Origin: Streptomyces marokkonensis
GTDB taxonomy: Bacteria > Actinomycetota > Actinomycetes > Streptomycetales > Streptomycetaceae
DNA: 64,000 bases
NCBI RefSeq assembly: GCF_008312835.1
Contig: NZ_VSKS01000010.1
Coordinates: forward strand, 1 to 64,000
Direction of reading: 5' to 3'
In this document: piece after piece, positions 45,419-54,390 of the stretch
How positions within the stretch are numbered: the stretch's first letter is position 1
How the letters are laid out: each line of letters starts with the position of its first letter
The notes under the pieces: generated by a model
What the model was told of the DNA's origin: nothing
Databases searched by the model: none
What the model saw: only the letters and a program-made list of their open reading frames with translations
Translations under genes and position numbers: made by a program

Positions 45419-47413
45419 GTGAGCATGCCCCGCGATCACACGCAGCCCGCCGAGCGTTCCGCCCCCGCCGCCGCAGCGCCGGGCCGGGCCCTTCCCGAGG
45501 CCGGCCCGGGCTCCGGCGGTGCCGAGGCGCCGTTCCTCGAACTGCTGGCCCGCGGCGCACCCGCCGAGGCCTACGAGCAGCCGGTGCTGCTCGCCCGCGC
45601 CGGGGGAATGCCCGCCGACCGGATCGCCGCACTCGAACAGGCCAAGCTCCTCGCCCTGCGCGTACGGTCCGAACTCGAGGGACGGCGGCGCCGGGAGGCC
45701 GAGCTGTCCGCGCTGTTCGAGACCGCCCACGACCTCGCCGGGCTGCGCGACCTGGACGCCGTCCTCCAGGCCATCGTGCAGCGCGCCCGCTCACTGCTCG
45801 GCACGGACGTCGCCTACCTCAGCCTGAACGACCCGGTCAGGGGCGACACCTACATGCGGGTCACCGAAGGGTCGGTCGCCGCCCGCTTCCAGCAGCTGCG
45901 CCTCGGCATGGGGGAGGGCCTCGGCGGCCTGGTCGCCCAGACCGCCCGCCCCTACGTCACCGACGACTACTTCCGCGACGACCGCTTCCAGCACACCCAC
46001 ACCATCGACACCGGTGTGCGGGACGAGGGCCTCGTCGCCATCCTCGGGGTGCCCCTGACGCTCGGGCACCACGTCATCGGTGTCCTGTTCGCCGCCGACC
46101 GGCGCGCCAGGGTCTTCGAACGGGAACAGATCGCCCTGCTCGGTTCCTTCGCAGCCCTCGCCGCGGCCGCCATCGACACCGCCAACCTGCTGGCGGAGAC
46201 CCGCTCGGCCCTGGCAGGCCTGGAGCGCGCCAACGAGATCATCCAGGACCGCAGCGCGGTCATCGAACGCGCCTCGGACGTCCACGACCGGCTGGCCGAG
46301 CTGGTCCTGCGCGGGGGCGGGGTGCACGACGTGGCCGCCGCCGTCTCCGAGGTCCTGGACGGGACGGTCCGGTTCACCGAGGCCACCGCCGCACCCGCCC
46401 GGGCCCTCGAGTCCTCGCGGGCGGAAGGCCACGCGGTACGGCACGGGGACGACTGGATCGCCGCCGTGGCGGCCGGGGACGAACTCCTCGGTGCGCTCGT
46501 CCTGCGCGGCCACCCGTGCCTCGACCCCGTCGACCAGCGCACACTGGAACGCGCGGCCATGGTCACCTCACTGCTGCTGCTCGCCCGCCGCTCCGCCGCC
46601 GAGGCCGAGCAGCGCGTCCGCGGCGAACTGCTCGACGACCTGCTCGACGCCCGCGACCGCGACCTCCGCCTGCTGCGTGAGCGCGCCGCCCGGGTGCACG
46701 CCGACCTCGACGCCACCCACGCGGTACTCGCCGCCCGGCTGGACGGCGGCGCCGCGGACGCCGACCAGGAGGCCGACGCCCGCAGACGGCTGTGGGCTGC
46801 GGCCTCGCACTTGGCGGCGACCCGGCAGGGCCTCGCCGCCGCGCGCGACGGCGGCACCGTCCTGCTGCTGCCCGTCACCCCCGGGGACACCGCCACAGAA
46901 CTCGCCCGCCGCACCGCCCGTCAGCTGGGAACCGCGGTCCACGAGCCGGTCACCGTCGGCGCCTCCGCCCCGGTCGAGCGGCTCACCGCCGCCCCCGACA
47001 CCGTGGCGGCGGCCTACGCGGAGGCCCGCCGCTGTCTCGACACCCTCCGTCTCCTCGGCCGCGCCGGTGAAGGCTCCGCCGCCGAGGACTTCGGCTTCCT
47101 GGGGCTGCTGCTGGCCGGGGAGCGGGACATCGCCGGCTTCGTCGACCGCACCATCGGCCAGGTCGTCGCGTACGACGAGCGACGCGGCACCGAGCTGCTG
47201 CGCACCCTCGACGCCTACTTCGCCCGCGGGATGAGCCCCGCCCGCACCAAGGACGAGCTCCACGTCCACGTCAACACGGTCGCCCAGCGGCTGGAACGCG
47301 TCGGCCGCCTCCTCGGCGACGACTGGCAGAGCCCGGCCCGGGCACTGGAGATCCAGCTCGCGCTGCGCCTGCACCGGCTGTCCGGGACCACGCGGCCCCC
47401 CGCACAGACCTGA
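45419..47413 (+). CDS. GAF-domain PucR/CdaR-type transcriptional regulator
   Basis: 664 aa. The N-terminal linker precedes a GAF domain (about residues 95-250, TDVAYLSLND ... IGVLFAADRRARVF), a long middle region and a C-terminal PucR helix-turn-helix (TLDAYFARGMSPARTKDELHVHVNTVAQRLERV). Such regulators control catabolism of small metabolites. The GTG at 45419 has GAGGAAT 6 nt upstream; ATG 45407 is less likely. It starts 81 bp after the dehydrogenase and may control it and the MFS gene. Confidence 0.86.
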   Translation: MSMPRDHTQPAERSAPAAAAPGRALPEAGPGSGGAEAPFLELLARGAPAEAYEQPVLLARAGGMPADRIAALEQAKLLALRVRSELEGRRRREAELSALFETAHDLAGLRDLDAVLQAIVQRARSLLGTDVAYLSLNDPVRGDTYMRVTEGSVAARFQQLRLGMGEGLGGLVAQTARPYVTDDYFRDDRFQHTHTIDTGVRDEGLVAILGVPLTLGHHVIGVLFAADRRARVFEREQIALLGSFAALAAAAIDTANLLAETRSALAGLERANEIIQDRSAVIERASDVHDRLAELVLRGGGVHDVAAAVSEVLDGTVRFTEATAAPARALESSRAEGHAVRHGDDWIAAVAAGDELLGALVLRGHPCLDPVDQRTLERAAMVTSLLLLARRSAAEAEQRVRGELLDDLLDARDRDLRLLRERAARVHADLDATHAVLAARLDGGAADADQEADARRRLWAAASHLAATRQGLAAARDGGTVLLLPVTPGDTATELARRTARQLGTAVHEPVTVGASAPVERLTAAPDTVAAAYAEARRCLDTLRLLGRAGEGSAAEDFGFLGLLLAGERDIAGFVDRTIGQVVAYDERRGTELLRTLDAYFARGMSPARTKDELHVHVNTVAQRLERVGRLLGDDWQSPARALEIQLALRLHRLSGTTRPPAQT

Positions 47414-47440
47414 CCCCCGTACGCGGGGCGCGTACGGGGG
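47414..47440. terminator. Bidirectional hairpin terminator
   Basis: A perfect 11-bp stem (CCCCCGTACGC with its complement) has a 5-nt loop directly after the PucR-type stop, between it and the convergent MFS gene. Confidence 0.85.
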
Positions 47441-47456
47441 CCGGGTCCGCACCGGA

Positions 47457-48842
47457 TCAGACGGTGCGCGCGTCCTGCTTGGCCGGGGTCTCGTCGGCCT
47501 CTTGCCGCTCACCCGACGGCGCCACGTCCGCCAGGTCACGGTGGCGGGTCTCCTTGGCCACCGCCACGGCCACGACGGTCAGCAGGCTCGCCGCGATGAC
47601 GTACAGCGCGATCGGGGTGGAGCTGCCGTAGTCCGACAGCAGCGCGGTGGCGATGAGCGGCGCCGGAGCACCTGCCGCGACCGAGGCGAACTGCGCGCCG
47701 ATGGAGGCACCGGAGTAGCGCATCCGGGTCGCGAACATCTCGGAGAAGAACGCGGCCTGCGGCGCGTACATCGCCCCGTGCAGCACCAGACCCACGGTCA
47801 CGGCGAGCAGCAGGTTCCCGAATCCGCCGGTGTCGATCAGGGCGAAGAACGGGAACATCCACAGCCCCACCCCGACCGCGCCGATCATATAGACCGGGCG
47901 CCGCCCGAGCCGGTCCGACAGCGCACCCCAGCCCGGGATGACGGCGAAGTGGACAGCCGACGCGATGAGCACCGCGTTGAGCGCGGTCTGCTTCGAGACG
48001 CCGGCCGAGGTCGTGGCGTACACCAGGATGAACGCGGTGATCACGTAGTAGCTGATGTTCTCCGCCATACGGGCGCCCATCGCCACCAGCACGTCACGCC
48101 AGTGGTGCCGCAGCACCGCCACGACCGGCATCCGCTCCGCGTCGGCGTCCGCCTTGCGGGCCTCGGCACGCTCCAGGGCCTGCTTGAACACCGGCGATTC
48201 ATCGACAGAGAGACGAATCCACAATCCGACGATCACCAGCACCCCGGACAGCAGGAACGGGATCCGCCAGCCCCAGGAGCCGAAGGCGGAGTCCGACAGC
48301 ACTGCGGTCAGCAGCGACAGCACACCGGTCGCCAGCAGCTGCCCCGCCGGCGCGCCGGTCTGCGGCCAGGAGGCCCAGAACCCGCGCCGCCGCGCGTCCC
48401 CGTGCTCGGACACCAGCAGCACGGCACCGCCCCACTCGCCGCCCAGCGCGAAGCCCTGGACCAGCCGCAGCACGGTGAGCAGCACGGGGGCGGCGCTGCC
48501 GATGGTGGCGTGCGTGGGCAGCAGCCCGATCGCGAACGTCGCCCCACCCATCATCAGCAGACTCAGCACCAGCAGTTTCTTGCGCCCGAGCCGGTCCCCG
48601 TAGTGCCCGAACACGAGCGCGCCCAGCGGCCGCGCCGCGAACCCGACGGCGTACGTCAGGAACGACAGCAGCGTGCCGACCAGCGGATCGGAGTTCGGAA
48701 AGAACAGCTTGTTGAAGACGAGCGCGGCGGCGGAGCCGTAGAGGAAGAAGTCGTACCACTCGATGGTGGTGCCGATGAGGCTGGCGGCGACGATGCGCTT
48801 CAAGTTGCCGGGGGGCGGGGGAGCGGTTGCTGCGGAGGCCAT
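47457..48842 (-). CDS. MHS-type MFS transporter
   Basis: 461 aa, with 12 membrane segments. The metabolite:H+ symporter signature IVAASLIGTTIEWYDFFLYG and the loop GHYGDRLGRKKLL are present. The family takes up shikimate, alpha-ketoglutarate, proline/betaine and other organic acids with H+. The ATG at 48842 has GAGGAAG about 10 nt upstream. With the neighbouring 3-hydroxybutyrate dehydrogenase and PucR-type regulator, uptake of a hydroxy acid is a fair guess. Confidence 0.9.
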   Translation of the reverse strand: MASAATAPPPPGNLKRIVAASLIGTTIEWYDFFLYGSAAALVFNKLFFPNSDPLVGTLLSFLTYAVGFAARPLGALVFGHYGDRLGRKKLLVLSLLMMGGATFAIGLLPTHATIGSAAPVLLTVLRLVQGFALGGEWGGAVLLVSEHGDARRRGFWASWPQTGAPAGQLLATGVLSLLTAVLSDSAFGSWGWRIPFLLSGVLVIVGLWIRLSVDESPVFKQALERAEARKADADAERMPVVAVLRHHWRDVLVAMGARMAENISYYVITAFILVYATTSAGVSKQTALNAVLIASAVHFAVIPGWGALSDRLGRRPVYMIGAVGVGLWMFPFFALIDTGGFGNLLLAVTVGLVLHGAMYAPQAAFFSEMFATRMRYSGASIGAQFASVAAGAPAPLIATALLSDYGSSTPIALYVIAASLLTVVAVAVAKETRHRDLADVAPSGERQEADETPAKQDARTV

Positions 48843-49198
48843 GTGCGCCACTTCCTCGTGTGCGGTGGGGACGGGTACGTGTCGGCACACCGTAGAAATA
48901 CGCAGGTCAGGCGCACATGTGGTGGGGCACCATAGTTCGGGGACTGGGTATGCGTGCAGCCACCATGCTGGCTCGGGGAAGGGTGGTTCGGGGGCTCGAC
49001 GGTGTTCGACGCGACGGTGCCCGGCATGGGCACCGTCTGCTGCGGGCGCGGCCCGCTCGCGGCGCGCCGGAACCCTCGAGGGCTTGTCGAGCTCGTGACC
49101 AGGCCACAAGCGACGAAAGTCGGCACGCCGAGGGCCAGTTCACGTCACCCATGACACGCTTTCAGACTCTTTTGAGTGCCGAAACGCAAACTTCACCT

Positions 49199-49214
49199 TG
49201 CAAATTACTTTGCA
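49199..49214. promoter_or_regulatory. Candidate operator TGCAAA-N4-TTTGCA
   Basis: A 16-bp inverted repeat with 6-bp arms lies in an AT-rich island (about 49150-49270) of an otherwise GC-rich genome. The TTGCAA-type arms recall MarR-family operators. It lies 350 bp upstream of the carbonic anhydrase gene. Confidence 0.5.
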
Positions 49215-49228
49215 GGGTTATTGTGCTT

Positions 49229-49249
49229 CTTGGTCAACCGTTGACCAAG
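49229..49249. promoter_or_regulatory. Perfect 21-bp palindromic operator
   Basis: CTTGGTCAAC-C-GTTGACCAAG has two perfect 10-bp arms around one base. The right arm contains TTGACC (49241-49246), which could be a -35 box with TAGAGG (49263-49268) as -10 at 16-bp spacing, so a bound regulator would cover the promoter. The cognate regulator is not visible nearby. Confidence 0.7.
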
Positions 49250-49292
49250 CGTTGGTATGTTCTAGAGGCTGCGGCTCGCCCGGGGGAGGCTC

Positions 49293-49457
49293 ATGTTCCG
49301 AGACAGGAAGGCCCGAACCGTGTTGCCGATCGGCGCCGCCGCCTCGCCCCATTCCCTCTCTTCGCATCCCGCTTGTTCTTTGCAGCCGCGCATACATTCC
49401 GTTGCGTCCTGGCCAAGGGTCGGGGTCGGCTCGGAATCACGCCCTCCGGGAAAGTGA
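49293..49457 (+). other. Doubtful 54-codon open frame in the leader
   Basis: An ATG at 49293 follows GGGGGAGG at good spacing and opens 54 codons beginning MFRDRKARTVLPIGAAA, like the start of a signal peptide, but the hydrophobic core is lost afterwards. It may be a decayed secreted-protein gene, a leader peptide or chance. The rest of 48843-49549, apart from the two palindromes, shows no gene. Confidence 0.25.
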
Positions 49458-49549
49458 AGGCGATGCGTGACGCGGTGTCAGAGCAGTCCCCCACCTGTCC
49501 TGTCAGTCCGACGCGCCCCCCACGGCGCGCCAGGAGGAGTCACCACACC

Positions 49550-50131
49550 ATGCAGCCCCTCATCGACAACGCCCGCACGTTCGGACAGCGCCCTGAGGAG
49601 TTCGCCGGCCTGGCCAAAGGCCAGTCACCGGAAGTCCTGTTCATCACCTGCGCCGACTCCCGTGTGGTTCCGGCCCTGATCACCGGCGCCCGCCCCGGCC
49701 AGCTCTTCGAGCTGCGCACGGCAGGCACCATCGTCCCGCCCTACGCCTCCGAGCACCCCACCGGCGAGGCGGCCACCATCGAATACGCGGTGGAAGTGCT
49801 CCGCGTCCAGCACATCGTGGTCTGCGGCCACTCCCACTGCGGCGCCGTCGGCGCGCTGGTGCGCGGGGAGGACCTCGACGCCGTACCCGCCGTGCGCGAC
49901 TGGCTCAGGCACGCCGCCGACGAGCCCGACTGCTCCGACAAGGCCGACCCGACCGTCGCCGAGGCCGTGCAGAGCCATGTCCTGACGCAGCTGCTGCGGC
50001 TGCGCTCCTACCCCTGCATCGAAAAGCGCCTCCACGCGGACGAACTCCGGCTGCACGGCTGGTACTACGAGGTGCACACCGGAGCCGTGCGCGAACACCG
50101 CTCGCAGACCGACACCTTCGAGGCGCTGTGA
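49550..50131 (+). CDS. Beta-class carbonic anhydrase
   Basis: 193 aa. The zinc site fits C34 with D36 and R38 (CADSR) and H94/C97 (GHSHCGAV), as in beta-carbonic anhydrases that interconvert CO2 and bicarbonate. There is no signal peptide, so it is cytoplasmic. AGGAGG lies 12 nt before the ATG at 49550; longer in-frame starts are not needed. The stop overlaps the GTG of the SulP transporter, so the pair is translationally coupled. Confidence 0.93.
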   Translation: MQPLIDNARTFGQRPEEFAGLAKGQSPEVLFITCADSRVVPALITGARPGQLFELRTAGTIVPPYASEHPTGEAATIEYAVEVLRVQHIVVCGHSHCGAVGALVRGEDLDAVPAVRDWLRHAADEPDCSDKADPTVAEAVQSHVLTQLLRLRSYPCIEKRLHADELRLHGWYYEVHTGAVREHRSQTDTFEAL

Positions 50132-51624
50132 GGGGGCCGGCTGTGACGTCACGGTTTCCGCACCTGCGAGAGGACTTCGCCGCCTCCGTCGTCGTCTTCC
50201 TGGTCGCCGTCCCGCTGTGCGTGGGCGTGGCCGTCGCCTCCGGCGTCCCCGCGGAGCTGGGCCTGGTCACCGGCATCGTGGGCGGTCTCGTCACCGGGCT
50301 GATGCCCGGCAGCAGCCTGCAGGTCTCGGGGCCGGCCGCGGGCCTGACCGTGCTGGTCTTCGAGGCGGTCAGCGAGTTCGGCGTTGCGGCGCTCGGCGTG
50401 ATCGTGCTGATGGCCGGGCTGCTCCAGCTCGTCATGGGCCTGCTCGGGGTGGGCCGCTGGTTCCGTGCGATATCCGTCTCCGTCGTCGAGGGCATGCTCT
50501 GCGGCATCGGTCTGGTGATCATCGCCGGGCAGATCTACGCGGCGGCGGGCCTGAAGGCCCCGGAGACCGGCATCGGCAAGGTCGCGGGTCTGCCCGGGGC
50601 GTTCACCGACGCGCTCGGCAACACCGAGGCCCTCACCTCGCTCGCGATCGGCGTGGGCACCGTAGCCGTCATCGTGCTGTGGAAGAAGATGCCGAAGGCC
50701 GTACGGTCCGTGCCCGGCGCCCTCGTCGCGGTACTGCTGGCCACTCTCGTCTCGCTCGTCTTCCGCCTGCCGGTCGCCACGGTCGAGGTGGAGGGTCTGC
50801 TCGGCGTCATCCAGCCGCCCGGTGCCGACGCCTTCGGTGAGCTCGCCGGCCCGGCCGTCTGGGGCACCATCGTCGCTTTCGCGCTGATCGCCTCCGCCGA
50901 GTCGCTGTTCAGTGCGGCGGCGGTGGACCGGCTGCACGACGGTCCGCGCACCCAGTACGACAAGGAGATGATCGCCCAGGGTGCGGGCAACACGGTGTGC
51001 GGCGTGCTCGGCGCGCTGCCGATGACCGCGGTGATCGTGCGCAGCTCGGCCAACGTCAACGCGGGTGCGAGGACCAAGGCGTCGCGTGTGCTGCACGGCG
51101 TGTGGCTGCTGTTGTTCGCCGCCGCGCTGCCCTCCGCGCTGGCGCTGATCCCGCTGCCCGCGCTCGCCGGCATCCTGGTGCACGCGGGCTGGAAGCTGAT
51201 CCCGTTCCGCCAGGTCGTCGGGCTCTGGCGGGGCCACAGAGGCGAGGCGGTGATCCTGGTGGTCACGGCCGTGTCGATCGTCGCCGTGAACATGTTCGAG
51301 GGTGTGCTCATCGGTTTTGCCCTGGCGGTGATCAAGACCGCCTGGCAGGCATCACACCTGAAGACGGAGGTCATAGACAAGGGCGCCGGGCCGATCCAGG
51401 TGCATCTGTCGGGCAACGCGACGTTCCTGCGGCTGCCGAAGATACTCGACAGTCTGGAGGCCCTTCCGCAGGACCGGCCGATCGAGGTGGACCTGTCCGG
51501 GCTGCACCACCTCGACCACGCCTGCCGGACCGCGCTGGAGAACTGGGCCCAGCGGCACAGCGGAGCCGACACCGAACCGGTGAAGGTCAAGTCCGCGGAA
51601 CCGGTGAGGGCCACGGCGCAGTGA
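50128..51624 (+). CDS. SulP-family anion transporter with STAS domain
   Basis: 498 aa. The SulP membrane domain begins with DFAASVVVFLVAVPLCVGVAVASG, has an SLFSAAAVDRLHDG segment, and ends in a C-terminal STAS domain (about residues 410-490, VDLSGLHHLDHACRTALENW). SulP members carry sulfate, bicarbonate or other anions. Coupling to carbonic anhydrase (GTGA overlap) makes bicarbonate the likely substrate. GTG 50143, with AGGGGG upstream, is an alternative start. Confidence 0.9.
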   Translation: MRGPAVTSRFPHLREDFAASVVVFLVAVPLCVGVAVASGVPAELGLVTGIVGGLVTGLMPGSSLQVSGPAAGLTVLVFEAVSEFGVAALGVIVLMAGLLQLVMGLLGVGRWFRAISVSVVEGMLCGIGLVIIAGQIYAAAGLKAPETGIGKVAGLPGAFTDALGNTEALTSLAIGVGTVAVIVLWKKMPKAVRSVPGALVAVLLATLVSLVFRLPVATVEVEGLLGVIQPPGADAFGELAGPAVWGTIVAFALIASAESLFSAAAVDRLHDGPRTQYDKEMIAQGAGNTVCGVLGALPMTAVIVRSSANVNAGARTKASRVLHGVWLLLFAAALPSALALIPLPALAGILVHAGWKLIPFRQVVGLWRGHRGEAVILVVTAVSIVAVNMFEGVLIGFALAVIKTAWQASHLKTEVIDKGAGPIQVHLSGNATFLRLPKILDSLEALPQDRPIEVDLSGLHHLDHACRTALENWAQRHSGADTEPVKVKSAEPVRATAQ

Positions 51625-51635
51625 CGCGGGATCTG

Positions 51636-51676
51636 CCGCCCGGCGGGACGCCCGGCCCAGGTATCCCGCCGGGCGG
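51636..51676. terminator. Hairpin terminator after the SulP gene
   Basis: A perfect 13-bp stem (CCGCCCGGCGGGA with its complement) has a 15-nt loop and starts 11 bp after the stop codon. The remaining gap to 52025 holds no supported gene. Confidence 0.8.
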
Positions 51677-52025
51677 CTCGTCGCGGCAGCACGAACGGCC
51701 ACCTGCCGTCCGTCACCCCCGGCCCGCCGACGACGGCGTTGAGGCCCGCCGTCGGCCGGCCGACGGCTCGGGCCCGCCACGGCGGTCCGACAGGCGGTGG
51801 CCTGTCGCCGTCCTTCGTCGTGATCGTGCTGCCGTCACGATCACCGACGTCGGTGCTCTCGGCTGCCCGGACCGGGAACACCTCGGGTGTGCCGCGCACG
51901 GAACTCCGCGGAGCCGACGCGTTCCCGGGTCGGGTCACCCGGTGGCCCGGAAGACAGCCCCCGTCGTGTGCCTCAGACTGGAGCGGAGGTGAAAGGCCGG
52001 TCGATCGCGCGTGGGAGGCCCACCC

Positions 52026-53099
52026 GTGCATGATGTGCCGCTGTGGCTGTGGATGGTGTTCGCCGTCACCGTCGTGGTGTCCTTGGCGGTCGATCTGCTC
52101 GCGCACCGGCACGCGCACGTCATCGGATTTCGGGAGGCCACCGCCTGGAGCGGTGTGTGGGTGGGACTGGCGGTCGCCTTTGGTGCCGTCGTCTTCCTGG
52201 TCGTCGGCACGACGGCCGGTGTGGAGTACACCACCGCGTGGCTGCTGGAGAAGAGCCTGTCGGTGGACAACCTCTTCGTCTTCGCGCTGATTTTCGGCTA
52301 CTTCAGGGTGCCTCGCGCCTATCAGCACCGCGTCCTGTTCTTCGGTGTGCTGGGAGCCCTGGTCTTCCGCGGCATCTTCCTCGCCGCGGGCGTGGCGGTC
52401 GTCAGCCGCTTCACCGCCGTCCTGTTCGTCTTCGCGGCCGTCCTCTTCTACAGCACATACAAGATCCTCAAAGAGGAGGACGACAGTTTCGACCCGGGCA
52501 AGAGCATCGCCGTACGCCTGCTGCGGAAGGTCATCCCAGTCCGGGACGAGTACGCCGGCGCCCACTTCTTCGTCCGGGAAGCCGGCAAGCGCGTCGCCAC
52601 TCCGCTGCTCGCCGTGGTCGTCGCCATCGAAGCCGCCGACCTCGTCTTCGCCGTCGACAGTGTGCCCGCCGTCCTGGCCGTCAGCAGCGACGCCTTCATC
52701 GTCTACACCAGCAACGCCTTCGCCATCCTCGGCCTGCGCGCGCTGTACTTCATGCTCGCCGGTCTGCTGGACCGCTTCCACTACCTCAGCAAGGGCCTGG
52801 CGCTCATCCTTGCCTTCATCGGCGTCAAACTCGTCCTGCAGGCGTCCCACAAGACCATCAGCACCGCCGTACCCGAGATCCCCTCGCTCCTCAGCCTCGC
52901 CGTCATCGCCACCATCCTGGCCGTCTCCGTCACGCTCAGCATGCTGCGCCCTCCGCCGGCCGGCCACACCGACGACCGGCCGGGCCCGGACGCAGGTGTG
53001 CCGACGGGGGAGAGGCCGACTGCGGAAACGTCCCGGGAAGCCGTGCGGGAACGATCGGCCGACCCCCCGAACACCGCGGAGCCACCGGACGGCACATGA
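52026..53099 (+). CDS. TerC/Alx-family integral membrane protein
   Basis: 357 aa. About nine membrane segments are seen with the TerC signatures SVDNLFVFALIFGYF and AIEAADLVFAVDSVPAVLAV, whose Asp residues lie in a proposed metal path. TerC/Alx proteins are linked to tellurite resistance and manganese export. The C-terminal tail is long, polar and Pro/Glu-rich. The GTG at 52026 has GGGAGG 7 nt upstream; GTG 52011 is the longer option. Confidence 0.9.
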   Translation: MHDVPLWLWMVFAVTVVVSLAVDLLAHRHAHVIGFREATAWSGVWVGLAVAFGAVVFLVVGTTAGVEYTTAWLLEKSLSVDNLFVFALIFGYFRVPRAYQHRVLFFGVLGALVFRGIFLAAGVAVVSRFTAVLFVFAAVLFYSTYKILKEEDDSFDPGKSIAVRLLRKVIPVRDEYAGAHFFVREAGKRVATPLLAVVVAIEAADLVFAVDSVPAVLAVSSDAFIVYTSNAFAILGLRALYFMLAGLLDRFHYLSKGLALILAFIGVKLVLQASHKTISTAVPEIPSLLSLAVIATILAVSVTLSMLRPPPAGHTDDRPGPDAGVPTGERPTAETSREAVRERSADPPNTAEPPDGT

Positions 53100-53192
53100 C
53101 CCGAACCTGAGGTGGGTGTCTTGTCCGGCTGTCCGTGCCCACGAGAAGGATCCGGTCAAAAGGCTTCCATAAGTGTGCAAAAGGGTCATAAA

Positions 53193-53483
53193 ATGGTGAT
53201 CATGGATAGCGGCAAGGACGACAGGGCGACCCCTCGGTCGGGCCATGTCTGCGGCTCGTGCAAGCTGCCGGTGGACGCCGTGGTGGAACGGCACAAGACG
53301 ATGGGTATCTTCGTCCCCGCCTGGGTGGCGGGGCCCTGCCACAATCCCGAGTGCGAGCAGTACGTGCCGCGACTCGTGCCGGTCACCTCGGCCCGCGGAG
53401 CCACGTGGCGGAGCCTGGCCGGCTGGAAGCACGAGGTGAACGGCGCGCACCGAACGGCTGGGGCCGCACCCGACACACGGTAG
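53193..53483 (+). CDS. Small Cys-rich (zinc-ribbon-like) protein
   Basis: 96 aa, family not recognised. CGSC near residue 20 and CHNPEC near residue 50 make a four-Cys CxxC...CxxxxC set that could bind zinc. AAGGG lies 8 nt before the ATG at 53193, within an AT-rich leader (about 53155-53205). ATG 53202 is a possible start. It converges on the unknown helical protein gene downstream of the V-type ATPase operon. Confidence 0.7.
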   Translation: MVIMDSGKDDRATPRSGHVCGSCKLPVDAVVERHKTMGIFVPAWVAGPCHNPECEQYVPRLVPVTSARGATWRSLAGWKHEVNGAHRTAGAAPDTR

Positions 53484-53544
53484 GGAACCGCAGGTCGGAC
53501 ACCGCGGTACGGAACCGGCCCGGCTCCCACGGCGTCCGCGCGCC

Positions 53545-54270
53545 CTACGCGGACCGCAGCTCGCGGACCCGGGCACGGAAGACGCGCCAGCGCCGCTCGT
53601 TGTCGTGCACCAGCACGGCCGACTCCGCCATCAGGTCCGCCGCGCGGTCCAGCACCTCGGAGGCCGAGTACAGGTACGCGGGGGCCTGCCGCCGGCCTGC
53701 CAGGTCGGCCCGCAGGGCCGCCGGCGTGAAGTCGACCACGGCCAGCAGGTCGAGGGCCCGCCGCAACATCCGCGCGATCAGGGACTGCAGCGCGGCGGAC
53801 TGCCAGTCATTGGCGATGATCCGGTGACGCTCCCCGAGCAGGTCGGCCAGCGCCGGGTGGTCGGCCAGGCCGCCCGCGATCTCCCAGGCCTGCTCCATCG
53901 CCCGAGCCAGCCAGCCACCCGTCTGCTCGGCGTCGTCCGCGGCCTGCCGGACCTCACGCTTCAGCCGACGCAGTTCGGCCGGCTCGCCCTCGCCCTCCAT
54001 GAAGAGAACCCCCGACTCCGCGACGAGCCCGGGGGCGTTCAGGTCCTCCGTGCCGGCGAACCCGACCGCCGACGCCTGCTCACCCACGCCGACCACGCTC
54101 CACCGGTCCGCCAGCGCCTTCAGCACCCGGGACCGCGCCTGCAGCTCACTCGCCTGTCGCAGTGGTGCCTGCGCGTAGTACTCCTCGTGCTCGCGGTGGA
54201 ACCGCGCGAGATTGTCGATCAACTGCAGCAGCGGCTCAGGAGGGCTGAGCCGCGCTTCGTCCTCGGCCAT
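53545..54270 (-). CDS. Unknown helical protein downstream of V-type ATPase operon
   Basis: 241 aa, not recognised. The sequence is mostly amphipathic helix (LLQLIDNLARFHREHEEYYA, PAELRRLKREVRQAADDAEQ, WEIAGGLADHPALADLLGER) with no Cys cluster or membrane segment. It lies 120 bp behind subunit D on the same strand, so it may belong to the ATPase transcript. The ATG at 54270 is chosen because the longer version (54309) looks less natural. Confidence 0.68.
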   Translation of the reverse strand: MAEDEARLSPPEPLLQLIDNLARFHREHEEYYAQAPLRQASELQARSRVLKALADRWSVVGVGEQASAVGFAGTEDLNAPGLVAESGVLFMEGEGEPAELRRLKREVRQAADDAEQTGGWLARAMEQAWEIAGGLADHPALADLLGERHRIIANDWQSAALQSLIARMLRRALDLLAVVDFTPAALRADLAGRRQAPAYLYSASEVLDRAADLMAESAVLVHDNERRWRVFRARVRELRSA

Positions 54271-54390
54271 GCCGACACTCTGCACCGCTCCCGCGCGCAC
54301 GGACGTCACGGCACACGTCCGTCGCAGCGGATTCCAGCCGTCCGGCGCTCACCACGAGCGGCATCGTCGTCGGGCGTACGGCGGGGAGAC

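Noticed and set aside
50535-53576. A 1013-codon open frame on the minus strand
   Set aside because: It lies opposite the SulP and TerC genes, which have clear family motifs. Long antisense frames are expected at this G+C content, and its translation shows no domain.
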